Source: Castanea sativa (lineage: Eukaryota > Streptophyta > Magnoliopsida > Fagales > Fagaceae). From it: DNA of 64,000 nucleotides. Of this stretch, positions 21,698-32,576 are shown piece by piece (positions within the stretch are counted from its first letter, which is position 1; every line of letters begins with the position of its first letter). The stretch lies in the NCBI RefSeq assembly GCF_040712315.1, contig NC_134017.1, positions 9,640,001 through 9,704,000 on the forward strand. Reading direction: 5' to 3'. A program made the position numbers and the translations under genes. The notes under the pieces are model-generated. The model was not told the DNA's origin. It ran no database searches and was given only the letters and a program-made list of their open reading frames with translations.

Positions 21698-22336
21698 AAA
21701 CCCATATTGATATCATCATCAAGCAGCAAGCTCAAATCGCCAGAAGAACAACTAAACTCATAATCTTCTGAGAAACAGAAAACCTCATAATCGGCCTCAT
21801 CAGTCCCAGAAACATAGGTAACAGCCAATAGTTCTTCATCACCAAGTCCGTCAAGAAACGGGTGATCCATCAACATCTCAACAATAAATGTATACATATA
21901 TTTCTTCACAAGGCACGCTTTCAGAAAAGCTTTGGCTTGACTTGAAATCCCAGTTGGAATTTCAGGCAATTCGCGCTCGTCAGCAATAAGATGGAATAGA
22001 TCCTGTTTGTTAAACTCTTTTCCCTTATCCCAAGGAGATTTCGCAATCAACATCTCACAAACAACGCAACCCAAAGCCCAAATATCAGAGGGAGGCTCTT
22101 GCACTCACTCAATCAAACACTCAGGTGCCATATACAAAGCAGTGCCTCTCAAGTCCATCCTCATCTTCTTTTTCTGCCATGACCTCTTGGCCAACCCAAG
22201 ATCAGCAATCTTAGTCACAAAATGAGCAGCAGCAGTAGTACTAGCACTCACATTCACAAGCAAAAAATTCTCAGGCTTGATATCACAGTGTACATACCCA
22301 CATCCATGAATATGATTAAACCCTTTTAGAATACAC
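21698..22336 (-). pseudogene. MAPKKK (MEKK-like) kinase fragment, captured
   Basis: C-terminal two thirds of a plant MAPKKK17/18/20-like serine/threonine kinase in antisense to the glucanase. It starts at ILKGFNHIHGCGYVHCDIKPEN (catalytic loop with CD for RD), then KIADLGLAKR (DFG replaced by DLG), GTALYMAPECLIE, SDIWALGCVVCEML, HPFLDG and an acidic LLLDDDINMGL tail. A TGA at 22107-22105 replaces a Gly codon after ECLIE. The ATP-binding N-lobe is absent, so it is not an active kinase. The parent family is intronless, so transfer of genomic DNA is as likely as of cDNA. Confidence 0.85.
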
Positions 22337-22735
22337 TTGTTTGGTCTTATAGATGAGGATGCAAAGAGCATTGCTCCGGGAAATTTTGAACGTCATTGAG
22401 GAATTTATAATTATGATGGGCAACCAAAATATGCAATAGATGTTTTTGGTCAGGGTCAAAATAAATTTCTTGTTCCTACACAAAATATGGAACATCTTCC
22501 CAACAAATGGTGTGTATTCAATCCAAATGCCAAAGATCTAAGCAAACTAGCAGACAACATAAATTTTGCTTACACCTTCACAGATTACACCACACTTGGA
22601 TATGGGTCCTCTTGTAATAATTTGGATGCTAATGGGAATGCTTCGTATGAATTTAATATGTATTTCCAGATACAGAATTAGGATACAATGGCTTGTAATT
22701 TTCAAGGGTTGGCCCAAGTGACAATTTTTTTGGGT
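22337..22735 (+). pseudogene. GH17 beta-1,3-glucanase fragment, part 2 with CBM43/X8 domain
   Basis: Resumes the glucanase with LFGLIDEDAKSIAPGNFERH, then GIYNYDGQPKYAIDVFGQGQ (end of the GH17 fold) and the X8 domain from KWCVFNPNAKDLSKLADNIN through GYGSSCNNLDANGNASY to MACNFQGLA. TGA replaces the Trp after NFERH, TAG replaces Gln before DTMACN, and two X8 cysteines are tyrosines (YTFTDYT). It is a decayed capture whose intact relatives act on callose in the cell wall. Confidence 0.87.
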
Positions 22736-23041
22736 ATGTTCTTCATGATCTGGGTTTTATTTTTTTTGGTATGTTCTTCATGTTCAAAATTTGTGTGAAT
22801 GGAGAAAGAGACAGATACCACTTTTTTATCTTCTTTCTCTTGCATTTTTGTGCTATTTTATTTTTTTGGAGAAGAGTTGAGCAAAAATACCTATTTACCC
22901 TTGATTTTAACAGAGGTGGGTTACGGAAAACAAACTAAACATACCTCAGATGGGTAAAGTAACACTTTTTAAACCACGGGCAGGTAAGTGATTTTGAGCC
23001 AAACCACATGTGCGTTTATTGTAATTATCCCATAAAATTAG

Positions 23042-24250
23042 AGAGGTCAAAGTCTTATACCTTTTTCTTTTTTTAGAATTGTCAAAATTTTATGTTTCAA
23101 TGACCAATCGCGCTCATTTTTTAAAATTTTAGGACAAAAATACTCATTTAAAAATTTCACTTCTATAGTTTGCTTGTGTATGTGTTTGCAGAGGAATGAT
23201 GTGATATTTGTTTTGATGATTTGACATCTTATTTTAAAATTTTAATTAAAAAATTACACACATGTAATCCTAGAGAGAGAGAGAGAGGAGAGAGAGAGCA
23301 CGTACTTTCCCAAAATCCATAAACCCTATAAAAGTGGAGACCCTTTTAAGTTTATTCCTTATTTGCTTTCCATATTAATTGCTTCAAGTCTTGTAAATTT
23401 GTAATTATATGGTTATGATTTGAGTTTCACTATAGATTACTTCATGTTTGAGTAAATTCAAAACCCAGCTTTGAATATTTTGTCCAGACATTAATTAAGA
23501 TTTTGAGGAGATATCTTGAAGACTTAAACCCTTAATAAGTTTACATAAAGTTTGAATTTTATGATCCGCTTCATGGGTTTTCTGAAATGGTTAGTATTTC
23601 AAACTCTTCAAAAACTAGGAGCCTAGATTTTATTTCAAGAGGTCCCTTATGAGATGGGGTAGGAGTGGTTGTGTTAAGGCTAGTTCAAAAAAGAGAGGCA
23701 CTGAACATATATATCTATTTAATTTTTATATTACTAGGTTCAATACTAAGTTGATGTATTTCACATCTCTTGTTCACATTACTAAGTGCAATATTAAGCT
23801 GATGTATCAATACGTAATTTGATGTGCCGAGTCAATTATATATAACTTGTTCTCTGTTTTTTTTTCTTTATTTCATTATTGTAAAATTCATAAAATTCCT
23901 CTCTCTAATTAGTAGATTATCAGGGTCAGTCCAAAGCCTAGGCCTATGGCCCCTACTACAAAACGATCACGGTCATTCTTAAAAAAAACTATGCCCTCGT
24001 TATAAAAAGACCCAAAATTTTACGATAATATTTTTTTTAAATGGTTGTATATTATATTTCTCAAGAGTGAGATTAGAGATACTATAAATTTTATTACTTA
24101 AAGTCTACAAATTGACGTGTCATTAATAACAAAAAAGTTATTCAAACATATTAATAAGGTTGTTGAAGTTTTTCAATTACGTTCATTCCTACATCATTTT
24201 GTAATAAAAATTATATTGATTAAAGATTTTTCTTTTCTCATTTTTAACAA
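23042..24250. other. Spacer of PMEI unit 1
   Basis: No gene. It aligns with 28981-30340 of the next unit: a GA-rich run (23273-23302), CCCTTTTAAGTTTATTCC, GGTTTCAAGAGGTC-like and GGCCTATGGCCCCTACTAC blocks. Confidence 0.6.
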
Positions 24251-24523
24251 GGCCTCCAAAATGCTAGACCAATTGAAACCCTAAAATGTTTGACAAAAAA
24301 TGTTGAAAATGTGTTAGATACTTAAATCATCAATGCTGATTAATTCCCCCAAACACATATAAACTTTAATTTTTGTAACCAATATCTTACATGTTATATT
24401 GTCAACATTAGCCACCTAATCTCTCACATAGCTACACACTAAACAATCCCTTTCTAACTCTTAACACTTAATATAAAATTGAAAACTAGATTACCAATTT
24501 ACATTTAACTATATGGATGGACT

Positions 24524-26587
24524 AATGATTCTTGAATGTACAAAAAAAAAATTCCAAAATTTGCTTCTCACACTTGGTGAGTATTTTTTTCTCCCTAGGG
24601 AGAGAACTTTCTTCTCACACTCTGGGTGAGGGCTAGTTAATTCACAGTGTTTGTCTGCAATTTTGTTAGAGTTCGGTGGGATCTATTTAGTGTTTTCCTA
24701 TTCACATGATGGATTTGGATTTTATAGACAAGTTGCAAATTATAACCTTGACGGAGGAGGAGGGAGAAGTTATTAAGGTTGGGGTTACACAAAGGGAAAG
24801 GATGTTGGAAGAATGTTCCCTTAGTTTGTTGGGGAGATTTCTCAAAACATGAGCTCTCAACCAGCATGCGGCCAAGCCTTTGCTAAGGTTTGTGTGGAGG
24901 ATGGGCTCGAATTTATCCATTGTTGACATGGGGGATGATCTTTTTCAATTCAAATTTACCATGGAGAGTTAGTTGAAGTGGGTGCTAGCAAATGGTCTAT
25001 GGAGTTTTGAGGACCACCCTTTGGCGTTACGTAGATGGGAGAGAGTTATGACAGCCACTTCAGTTAGATTCACTTCAATGTTGATGTGGGTTCAGGTTTG
25101 GGAGAAGTATTAGAAGTTGATTTAAAGGCGTTTTAAATAAAAGGGTGGAGTTGCCGTTGGATAAACCGTTACGATGAGGAGTTGTTGCCAGCGCCAGCGG
25201 CCAACCCTGAAGGAGATAAGGTTTGCATTGGTTTCAAGTACGAACGTTTAGTTGGGCTCTGTTATCACTGTGGTCAGATTGGTCATGAGGTTAGGGATTG
25301 TTCTTTCAAAAGGGATCGACAACAAGGAGGTCTACCTTATGGGGAGTGGTTGAAGGTGGGGTACATAGAAACTATGGTAATGCAAACAAAGTAAGAAGTA
25401 GCCCGGGGCGGCGGGATGACGATGTCCAAGCTGATCAAGGGTATTGGGTTTCTTCACAACAGAAGGTAAATGAGCAGGTTAATCCGGCAATTGGAAGTGG
25501 GAATGGGAGTACGTCGTTAACGCAGTTGGGTAGTTTAACTAATGGTGGTAGCTTTGACGGTGCTCCGGCAAACGGTGGTGTTACGGTCGATACAGGTTCA
25601 ATCATGACTATGAAGAAGCACATTCCAGATTTTGAGGAGTTGATTATGGAGATTGATTGTGCTATCCAAACTGGTCCAGATTTTTCAAATTCAAAAGCAA
25701 CTCCAACTGATTGCGTGCCAGATAATAACGAGATTTCCTTTGACTTGATTGAGGTAGTAGTCATGGATGAGGATACGGTCAACCATAATCGTGACTTAAT
25801 GGGGAAACAAGGTGAGCAAATATCTCCACCGGGTTTTGAGGAATCAGAGATACGTTTTAAGGTTGGCTGTGGTAACAGGAAAGGTAGCAAGGGTACTAGT
25901 AAGGGTCGGGCCAAAAGAAGTGGTAATAAAGATAAAGGTGTGAGTCAATCCATGCATAGCCCAAAAGTAGTTGAGTCCATGGAGAAGTCTACAATTGAAA
26001 GCTCGAAAGCAATGATGAGTTGGAAAAGGCTTACCACAAGACCTCAGACTCTTATTAATTCTTTAATTGTTGACGTGGAACCTGGGCAAAAAAGAAAGCA
26101 AGCAGAAAATGTGAATAAGGAGGCTACGGTTGTTAAGGGAGAAAAGAAACATAGAACTATGGAGAATGAGCAAGGTGTTGTATCAACTATGGGATCGGCA
26201 GAGGCTGTAGGGCAACCCTGCCAGCCATAATGACGCTCCTAAGTTGGAAACAAAAAACAAAAACAAACTCATCATTTTGATGTCCCTGTAAATCAAGAAG
26301 GTGTCATTAGTTTGACACTTTTTCTGGTTTTCTAGGCATCTGAAGACTTTGAAGTGAAGATTCGCTTACAGTAGTTTGGATCTTAAAGATTTTTTTTTTC
26401 TTTGGTCTTTTTTTCTTTTCTTTCTTTTCTTTATGATGTATTCATGCTACTCTAGCATATGCTAGTGTTGCAAAAGAGAATGAGGGGGTCACTATTTAGT
26501 TAATAGAATGTCCCTCTTTCTCTTTCCCATTTTATATCATGATTCTCAATTAATAAAGTCTACTATCGTTTCCTCTTAAAAAAATAA
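24524..26587 (+). mobile_element. LINE with ORF2 deleted, 14-bp TSD
   Basis: A 2064-bp L1-type LINE insertion bounded by TATATGGATGGACT on both sides (24510-24523, 26588-26601) and ending in an A-rich tail. It keeps the 5' region, ORF1, the first six codons of ORF2 and a 3' end with AATAAAGTC. Nearly all of ORF2 (endonuclease and RT) is gone. It split the conserved 3' flank of PMEI copy 2; the intact flank can be seen at 17281-17350. Confidence 0.92.
24709..26230 (+). pseudogene. LINE ORF1 (DUF4283 + CCHC knuckle), broken N-terminal half
   Basis: Starts near 24709 as MDFDFIDKLQIITLTEEEGE, passes a TGA at LKT*ALNQHAAKP and several further stops through the DUF4283 region (WVLANGLWSFEDHPLALRRW, then MLMWVQVWE). 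It becomes readable again from 25182, with FKYERLVGLCYHCGQIGHE and VRDC giving CX2CX4HX4C. A frameshift near 25365 joins the long open C-terminal part (to 26230) of lysine- and serine-rich sequence. The stop TAA overlaps the ORF2 start (TAATG at 26228-26232). Confidence 0.85.
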
Positions 26588-26730
26588 ATATATGGATGGA
26601 CTTATATCCAAGATAAAGATAAATACAACTTTGAATCAGTTGGGCTATCTTCTATAGAACAATATACTTTTATTGATAAGATTGCTTTACTCATAATATA
26701 ATCTGATAAAAGGAAAATCACACAAATAAA
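26588..26730 (-). other. 3' flank of PMEI copy 2, right of the LINE
   Basis: Contains the block that follows all PMEI copies (TATCCAAGATAAAGATAAATAC, then CTATCTTCTATAGAAC), contiguous with the TSD and thus the native right flank. Confidence 0.6.
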
Positions 26731-27270
26731 CTATATAGGAATTTGATCGATAATACTTTCAGTATCTAGAGTATAGGCCGTAAAGTTCCTTAAATTAGCT
26801 CCAAGATCACCAGGTAACTTCAAATTCTTTAACTGGATAAAACACTGTAAGTGATACACTAAGGTTGTTTTCACATCACCTTTAGCCTCTTCGTAATTTT
26901 TCCATCTCAAGGCTAAAGAAGCATACTGTAACTGTTCATATGCATCATGGAATTTACTAGCACAATTTCCATAAATTGCTCTAGCACTCTGACTTGGGTC
27001 TGTAGCTTTTAATTTCTCAAAAATTTGTCTCAAATTTTGAGCTTGACTTGAAGCACAGTAATCGATCATTATTCTTGCGAGTTCTACTACATCTCCAGTA
27101 CCACTCCCAGGATTAAAGAAAAAACATTTGTTGCAAATGTCAGGTTTCGGAGTCTTATTACATATTTCAATGTAACTATTATTTGTAATTCCATTAACCA
27201 AGTTCTGCTTTGTAGCTAAAGCAAAAATGACAAAGGAAATCAACATTGAAATTCTTTGAAACAACAACAT
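26731..27270 (-). CDS. Invertase/pectin methylesterase inhibitor-like protein, copy 2
   Basis: A 179-residue secreted PMEI-family protein starting at ATG 27270 (MLLFQRISMLISFVIFALA). The signal peptide reaches about residue 27; the mature part begins near NNSYIEICNKTPKPDICNKC, with later cysteines in YCASSQAQ, YGNCASKFHD and LQCFIQL. It is close to copy 1 in length and all cysteine positions, so it is a tandem paralogue. The coding region is intact. Its 3' flank is broken by the LINE and its 5' region has a 57-bp tandem duplication, so expression may differ from copy 1. The inhibitor target is unknown. Confidence 0.88.
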   Translation of the reverse strand: MLLFQRISMLISFVIFALATKQNLVNGITNNSYIEICNKTPKPDICNKCFFFNPGSGTGDVVELARIMIDYCASSQAQNLRQIFEKLKATDPSQSARAIYGNCASKFHDAYEQLQYASLALRWKNYEEAKGDVKTTLVYHLQCFIQLKNLKLPGDLGANLRNFTAYTLDTESIIDQIPI

Positions 27271-27288
27271 ATATGTAGTTACAAAAAA

Positions 27289-27393
27289 CCTGCACAAAGA
27301 AAAATAAAATAAACTTGTATTAACAGAGAAAGATGAACTTAAAAAAAAAATTTAAAATTAAGAGGATATATTTTTAATTAAACATGCTCTTAC
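27289..27393 (-). promoter_or_regulatory. Candidate 5'-UTR intron of PMEI copy 2
   Basis: Donor AC|GTAAGAG with G at 27393 and acceptor TTTGTGCAG|G at 27290 would remove about 104 nt and leave the ATG 19 nt downstream. Both borders are conserved in copy 3 and in part in copy 1. Confidence 0.45.
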
Positions 27394-27507
27394 GTGTGTT
27401 TCTTTGAGTATAAATAGTTAAATTGATACACCTAATTAAACCCTTATGAGGTGTGTTTCTTTGAGTATAAATAGTTAAATTGATACACCTAATTAAACCC
27501 TTATGAG
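27394..27507 (-). repeat. 57-bp perfect tandem duplication upstream of PMEI copy 2
   Basis: Units 27394-27450 and 27451-27507 are identical. Each carries the TTTCTTTGAGTATAAATA block that lies just upstream of the donor in all copies, so the leader/promoter-proximal sequence is doubled only in this gene. Confidence 0.92.
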
Positions 27508-27639
27508 GAGAGCTAACCTTTGGGTTTAACAAAATTCAATTTTTGGTTGACTACACATGTGGCGAGTTTGTAGGCTTTTTTTATAGAGAGATATCACCCT
27601 ATGGTAAAAACTGAAAAATATTGAGATTAAAAACTAATT

Positions 27640-28050
27640 GGCAACCAGTTCAATAGATATTATTTTATTTAAAAAAAATAATTTCATTTTCTTTTAATTT
27701 GTATATAAATATCAAAGTTGATAATTATTATAGTTCAGTTAATCAACATTTATTTTTGTTGTGTGTATATTAAATATGAAATATGGTAATTATGGTAATT
27801 ATTAATAAGTATTTATTATGATTATGTTTTTATATGGAATTATTAAATTTATAATTATAGCAATTAATGTGTATTTATTATTTTATACAACAATGGATAG
27901 GTATTAATTATGACTGTATTTTTATATGAAAGTATTAAGTATACAATTATGGTAATATTAACATATATTTATTAGATTGTGTTTCTATATGAAAGATGAC
28001 TAGCAAGATTTTAATTGTGGGTTTCAAAATATAGAATAAAATTAAAATTC

Positions 28051-28088
<38 letters not shown>

Positions 28089-30030
28089 ACAAAGTTTAGT
28101 TACAAAATTGTTTGTAAGCAAAGGCTACAACCTTACCTAATATCTTTTTATTGGAGGTGAATTATGACAAATTTACCACTGGATTACATTTTCTTCATAT
28201 ATCCTCTATGCTTGCAAAATTTCTAGAAAATTAAAGATCACTAGCAATGTCATCAATAAATTGTTTAAATTGTAAGTCTTTGTAATTTAAAATTATGTAT
28301 AAAATATAAGTTTATAGTTCATATAATAAATAATATCTAATTAACACAAAATTTGACATGTATATTAAGAGCCTAAAAAACATACAATTCAATAGTTAAA
28401 TTTTCAAAACATCTAGTAATATTTATTCTATTGAGTAAAGTTGTAACCTTAGGCTATAACCAATTTTGTAACTAAATTTTTTCAATATATTATTGCATGT
28501 AAAATTGTGATCAACCCAAAGCTCATTTAATGAAATTCAAAATTCTTTAATTTAGTTGATTTGTCCTTAAAAAAACTTAAATTGCAAATGTAGTTCAAAC
28601 CTTTGATCTTTCTTTCAAAATCTTTTTTATATTCTATAATGAGTCTAAGAAGGTTCTAACCCTCATTACTAAAGTGAAAAATTTTAAAGTATATATAAGA
28701 ATGACCTTGAAACACATGTTAAAGTTCAAGGACTAAATATGCAAGGTAAATTATATAAAAATAAAAAAAGTAAAAAATATAAACCATGTTATATAGAGAA
28801 AGAATTATGAGCACAAAAATCCTTGTAGGCTTGTAGTTCAACTAATATATTCTAGTGCTTTCATGAAGTTGTCCAAGGTTCAAATCTCTCCAACTCCAAC
28901 TATCAACTATAATAAAACAAAGAAAGCAAAAGAAGATCAATAAAGTGTTTAGACTTTATAGTAAGGTAAAATTAGAGAGGTCAAACTCTTATGCTCATTT
29001 TTTTTTAGAATCATCAGTGTCTTATACTGTCATGACCAATAACACTCTTCTTTAAAATATGAGAGAGAGAGAGAGAGAGAACTTTCCCAAATCCACAAAC
29101 CTTATAAAATTTGAGACCCTTTTAAGTTTCTTCCTGATTTTCATTCCATATTAAATGCTTCAAGTCTTGTAATTTGGTTATGATTTCAGTTTTATTATAG
29201 ATTACTTCACGTTTGTGTAATTTCAAAACCTAGGTTTGATTTACCTTGAATTGAGAATTTGAATTTGTGTTATTACTTATTACCCAAACTCAGTTATCTT
29301 CTCAAATTTTGTCCCAACTCAATTAAGATTTTGAGGAGATATCTTGACGACTTAAAACTTTATTGGAATTTTATGGATATATACTTTACATAAACACCTA
29401 ATAAGTTTGAATTTTCTAATCTGCATCATGAGTTTTCCGAAATGGTTAGTATGTCAAGCTCTTCATAACTAGGAGTCTAGATTTGGTTTCAAGAGGTCAT
29501 ATATATATGAGACTAGTTGCAGTGCCCTTTAGGACTTGTTCGAGAAACTTAAAACTAAAAGGGAGGCACTGAACATATATAACTTTCAACATAAGAAGCA
29601 CTGTAATTTGTCTCAAGTGTTTACAATGGAAATTCTGTGTTCACTAAGTTGATGTATTTCATATCTTTTGATCAAATTACTAAGTTCAATTTTAGGTTGA
29701 TGTATTTCATCAATACTCAACTTTTTGATATGTCGAATAAATTATAAAGAAAACTTATAACTTGTTCACTATTCTTTTTAAATTCATGACTGTAAAATTT
29801 ATAATTTCCAGTCTCCAGTGGGAAGGTTATCAAGGTCGGCCCAATACCTAGGACTAAGCCCCTCACTACAAAAAGTCCCACCCTGTTCGTTAAAAAGGCT
29901 CTATCCCCGTTATAAAAGACCCAGCATTTTAGATAATTTTTTTTTTTTCAAGTCGTATTACTTTTCTCAAGAGTGATGTTAGAGATATTACAAAATTTAT
30001 TGCATAAATTTTACAAATTGATGAGGTATT
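27640..30030. other. Spacer of PMEI unit 2
   Basis: No gene. It holds a (TA)n run at about 28050-28082, an old SINE at 28808-28915, a GA run near 29061-29081, and the unfilled Pack-MULE site near 28972. Most blocks have counterparts in unit 1. Confidence 0.6.
28050..28082. repeat. (TA)n microsatellite
   Basis: Sixteen or so uninterrupted AT units in the spacer of PMEI unit 2. Confidence 0.95.
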
Positions 30031-30047
30031 AATGATTAATCACAAAA

Positions 30048-30202
30048 CCACCGCACACCATTGGTACAGTGGTCACTCCACAAGTATAAATGCTTGTAGA
30101 GTGTGGGGGGTAAGGGCCGGAGTTCAAGTCTCCAGGAATGAGCTTCACACACATATACACTTAGATTAGGCTAGAATAGAAATTCTATTTTGTATAAAAA
30201 AA
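30048..30202 (+). mobile_element. tRNA-derived SINE with 17-bp TSD
   Basis: A 155-bp member of the family at 20558, with A-box TGGTACAGTGGTCACTCC, B-box GAGTTCAAGTCTCC, the CACTTAGATTAGGC body and an A tail. Perfect flanks AATGATTAATCACAAAA at 30031-30047 and 30203-30219. Unit 1 lacks it at the matching place (near 24125). Confidence 0.92.
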
Positions 30203-30829
30203 AATGATTAATCACAAAAAAAAAGTGATTTAAACATACACCTTAGATTGTTGAATTTTTCGAATTTCATTCATTACTACTTCATTTTGTAATAAATATT
30301 ATACTAATTTAGCATTTTTTTTTTCAAATCTTCGATAAGGCCTCTAAAATACTAGATCAATTGAAACCTAACCAAATTGACACCCTAGTTTATGGAAAAA
30401 AAAAATGAAAATGTATTTGATTATCAATGATGATTAACTTTCTCTAACAGTTTGAAATTTTAATTTTTGTAAACCAAAATCCTATATGATATATTGTCAA
30501 TATTAGCCACATAATCTCTCACATAACCACACATCAAACAATCTCTTTCTCTCTCTTAAGTTTTAACACCAAATATAAAATTGAAATTAGATTACAACTT
30601 TTACATTCTAGTATGGATTGAATTATATCCAAAGATTTTTTTTTTTGGATAATCATATCCAAAAATAAATATAAATACAATTTTGAATCAATTGGACCAT
30701 CTTCTGTAGAACAGTACTTTAATTGATATGATAAGATAGATGGACAAAATGACCAATTTTACATCCCTTTAACATTGCTTCCTTCACTCATACAATCTCA
30801 TAAAAGGAAAAGCATACATTCAAACTACT

Positions 30830-31160
30830 TAGGAATTTGATCTATACTACTTTTGGTATCTAAGTCATATTATCAACATTAGTCACCTAATCTCCCACAT
30901 CTTAGACATCAAACAATCTCTTTCTCTCTCTTAAGTCTTAACACCAAATATATAATTGAAAATTAGATTATAACTTTACATTCTACTATGGAACTTATAT
31001 CAAAGATAAAGATAAATACAACATTAAATCAGTTGGACTATCTTCTATGAACACTTCTTTTATTGATATGATAAGATAGGTGACCAAAATGACCAGTTTT
31101 ACATCACTTTAACATTGTTTCCTTTAATTTACTCATCATAAAAGGAAAAGCACACGTTTG
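30830..31160 (-). pseudogene. Ghost PMEI 3' end plus duplicated 3' flank
   Basis: On the minus strand 30867-30830 reads DTKSSIDQIPK followed by a stop, the last residues of this PMEI family, but nothing of the gene lies upstream. Instead the 3'-flank block (CACCTAATCTCCCACAT to AAATACAACATTAAATC) is repeated before the next pseudogene. It records a local duplication of about 320 bp. Confidence 0.6.
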
Positions 31161-31162
31161 AA

Positions 31163-31730
31163 CTACTTAGGAATTTTATCTATAATACTTTCGATATCTA
31201 CAGCATAGGCCCATAAGTTCCTTAAAGAAGTCCTCATATCACCTGGTAATGGCAGATTCTTTAACTCGTCATAACACTCAAAGTGAAGCGATAAGGCTGT
31301 TTTCATAAAATATCTAGCCTCTTGGTCCTTTTTCAGAAACACGTCTATTGACGCAGTTGATATACTCTTAATTAAAACTAGGTACTTATTGCTACAAAAT
31401 CCATATATTGCTCTAACACTCTGATTTGGGTCTGTAGCTTTTAATTTGTCAAACATTTGTAACAAGGGCCAAGCTTGAGTTTTAGCACAGATATCGATCA
31501 TTATTTTTGCCAATTCCCTTGCATCTCCTCTACCACTTCCAAGATTATAGAAAAAACATTTGTTGCAATCGCTAGGTTGTGGGGTCTTATTACACATGTC
31601 AGTGTAACTATTATTTGAAATTCGATCAGTGTGACTGGAATTTGTAATCCCATTAACCAGGTTCTGTTTTCGTTGCTAAAGCAAAAATGATAAAGGAAAT
31701 CAACATTGAAATTCTTTGAAATAACGACAT
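31163..31730 (-). pseudogene. PMEI-like pseudogene, copy 3 (frameshift)
   Basis: Starts at ATG 31730 (MSLFQRISMLISFIIFALA) as in the other copies. An extra A in the ACGAAAACAGAAC stretch near 31670 shifts the frame to a stop a few codons later. After restoring the frame by eye, the rest is open to 31163 and keeps the cysteines (DCNKC, ICAKTQ, YGFCSN, ECYDEL). A 27-bp in-frame repeat (TNSSHTDR next to SNNSYTDM) lengthens the N-terminal region by nine codons. The leader intron borders (donor 31847, acceptor 31752) are intact. The mature domain could only be made from an internal start without a signal peptide. Confidence 0.82.
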
Positions 31731-32576
31731 CTATGTAGTTACCAAAAAAACCTGCACATTTGAAAATCACATAAACTTGTATTAATAGACAAAGATGAAC
31801 TTCAAAAAATTTAAATTAAGAGGATATTTAACTAAGCATGCTCTTACGTGTGTTTCTTTGAGAATAAATACATACAGCTAATGTTAGTATTAGATTTGTC
31901 CTAAAACATAATGTTTGGTCCTCAACCTATTATCTTTATTTCAAAATCTTCTTTTATATTTTAAAATGTATCAAAAAAAGTTCTTACCGTCATTTCTTTG
32001 TGAAAAATTTTAAATACCAAATATTAAAGTATAAGAATAATCTTTAAGCACATATTAAAGTTTAAGGAACAAATATGCAATTTAACCAAAAAGATGAGTA
32101 AAATTGAAACCCTAATGAGGAGAGCTAACCTTTGGTTTGGACAAACTTCTACTTTTGGTGGACTAAATATGTGGCAAGATTTAGTCCTTTTTATAGAGAT
32201 ATCACCCTATGGTAAAAACTGAAAAATACAGAGATATAATGGATCTGATATGGACTTTTTATTGACTTTCTTCAATTTTTGAGATTAACAACTAGTTAGT
32301 AGTAAGGGAATGTAACCAATTCAATAAAAATATTATATGATCTAAAAAAATTTATTTTCACTCTCTCTTACTTTGTATATAAAAATGAAATTTAATTAAT
32401 AATTTTGTTAGTCTGTAATAGAAATTTATTTTTGATTGTGTTTGGAGTATATTAATAAAAGAGATTTTGATAATTATAGTAGTTATTAATAAAAATCTAT
32501 CATGATTATGTTTTTAAATGCAGTTATCAAATATATAATTATAGTAATTATTAATGGCTATTTAACTATTTATTAA

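Larger units (their letters stand above)
21284..23032. mobile_element. Pack-MULE carrying GH17 and MAPKKK gene fragments
   Basis: A 1749-bp Mutator-type non-autonomous element. Terminal inverted repeats are about 290 bp (21284-21582 against 22747-23032), beginning GGGGTAATTATAC and TGGGATAATTACA on the opposite strand. It is flanked by a perfect 9-bp duplication TAAAATTAG (21275-21283, 23033-23041). The matching site in the neighbouring PMEI unit (near 28972-28980) has one TAAAATTAG and no insert. Inside are a split plus-strand beta-1,3-glucanase fragment and, between its halves, a minus-strand MAPKKK fragment. No transposase is present, so movement would need an autonomous MULE. Confidence 0.93.

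Noticed and set aside
21284..23032. An active MAPKKK or glucanase gene
   Set aside because: Both are partial, have in-frame stops, lack essential parts (kinase N-lobe; central GH17 region) and sit between transposon TIRs.
25435..25914. 159-codon minus-strand frame
   Set aside because: It is the antisense of LINE ORF1, whose plus-strand frame has a zinc knuckle and family match.
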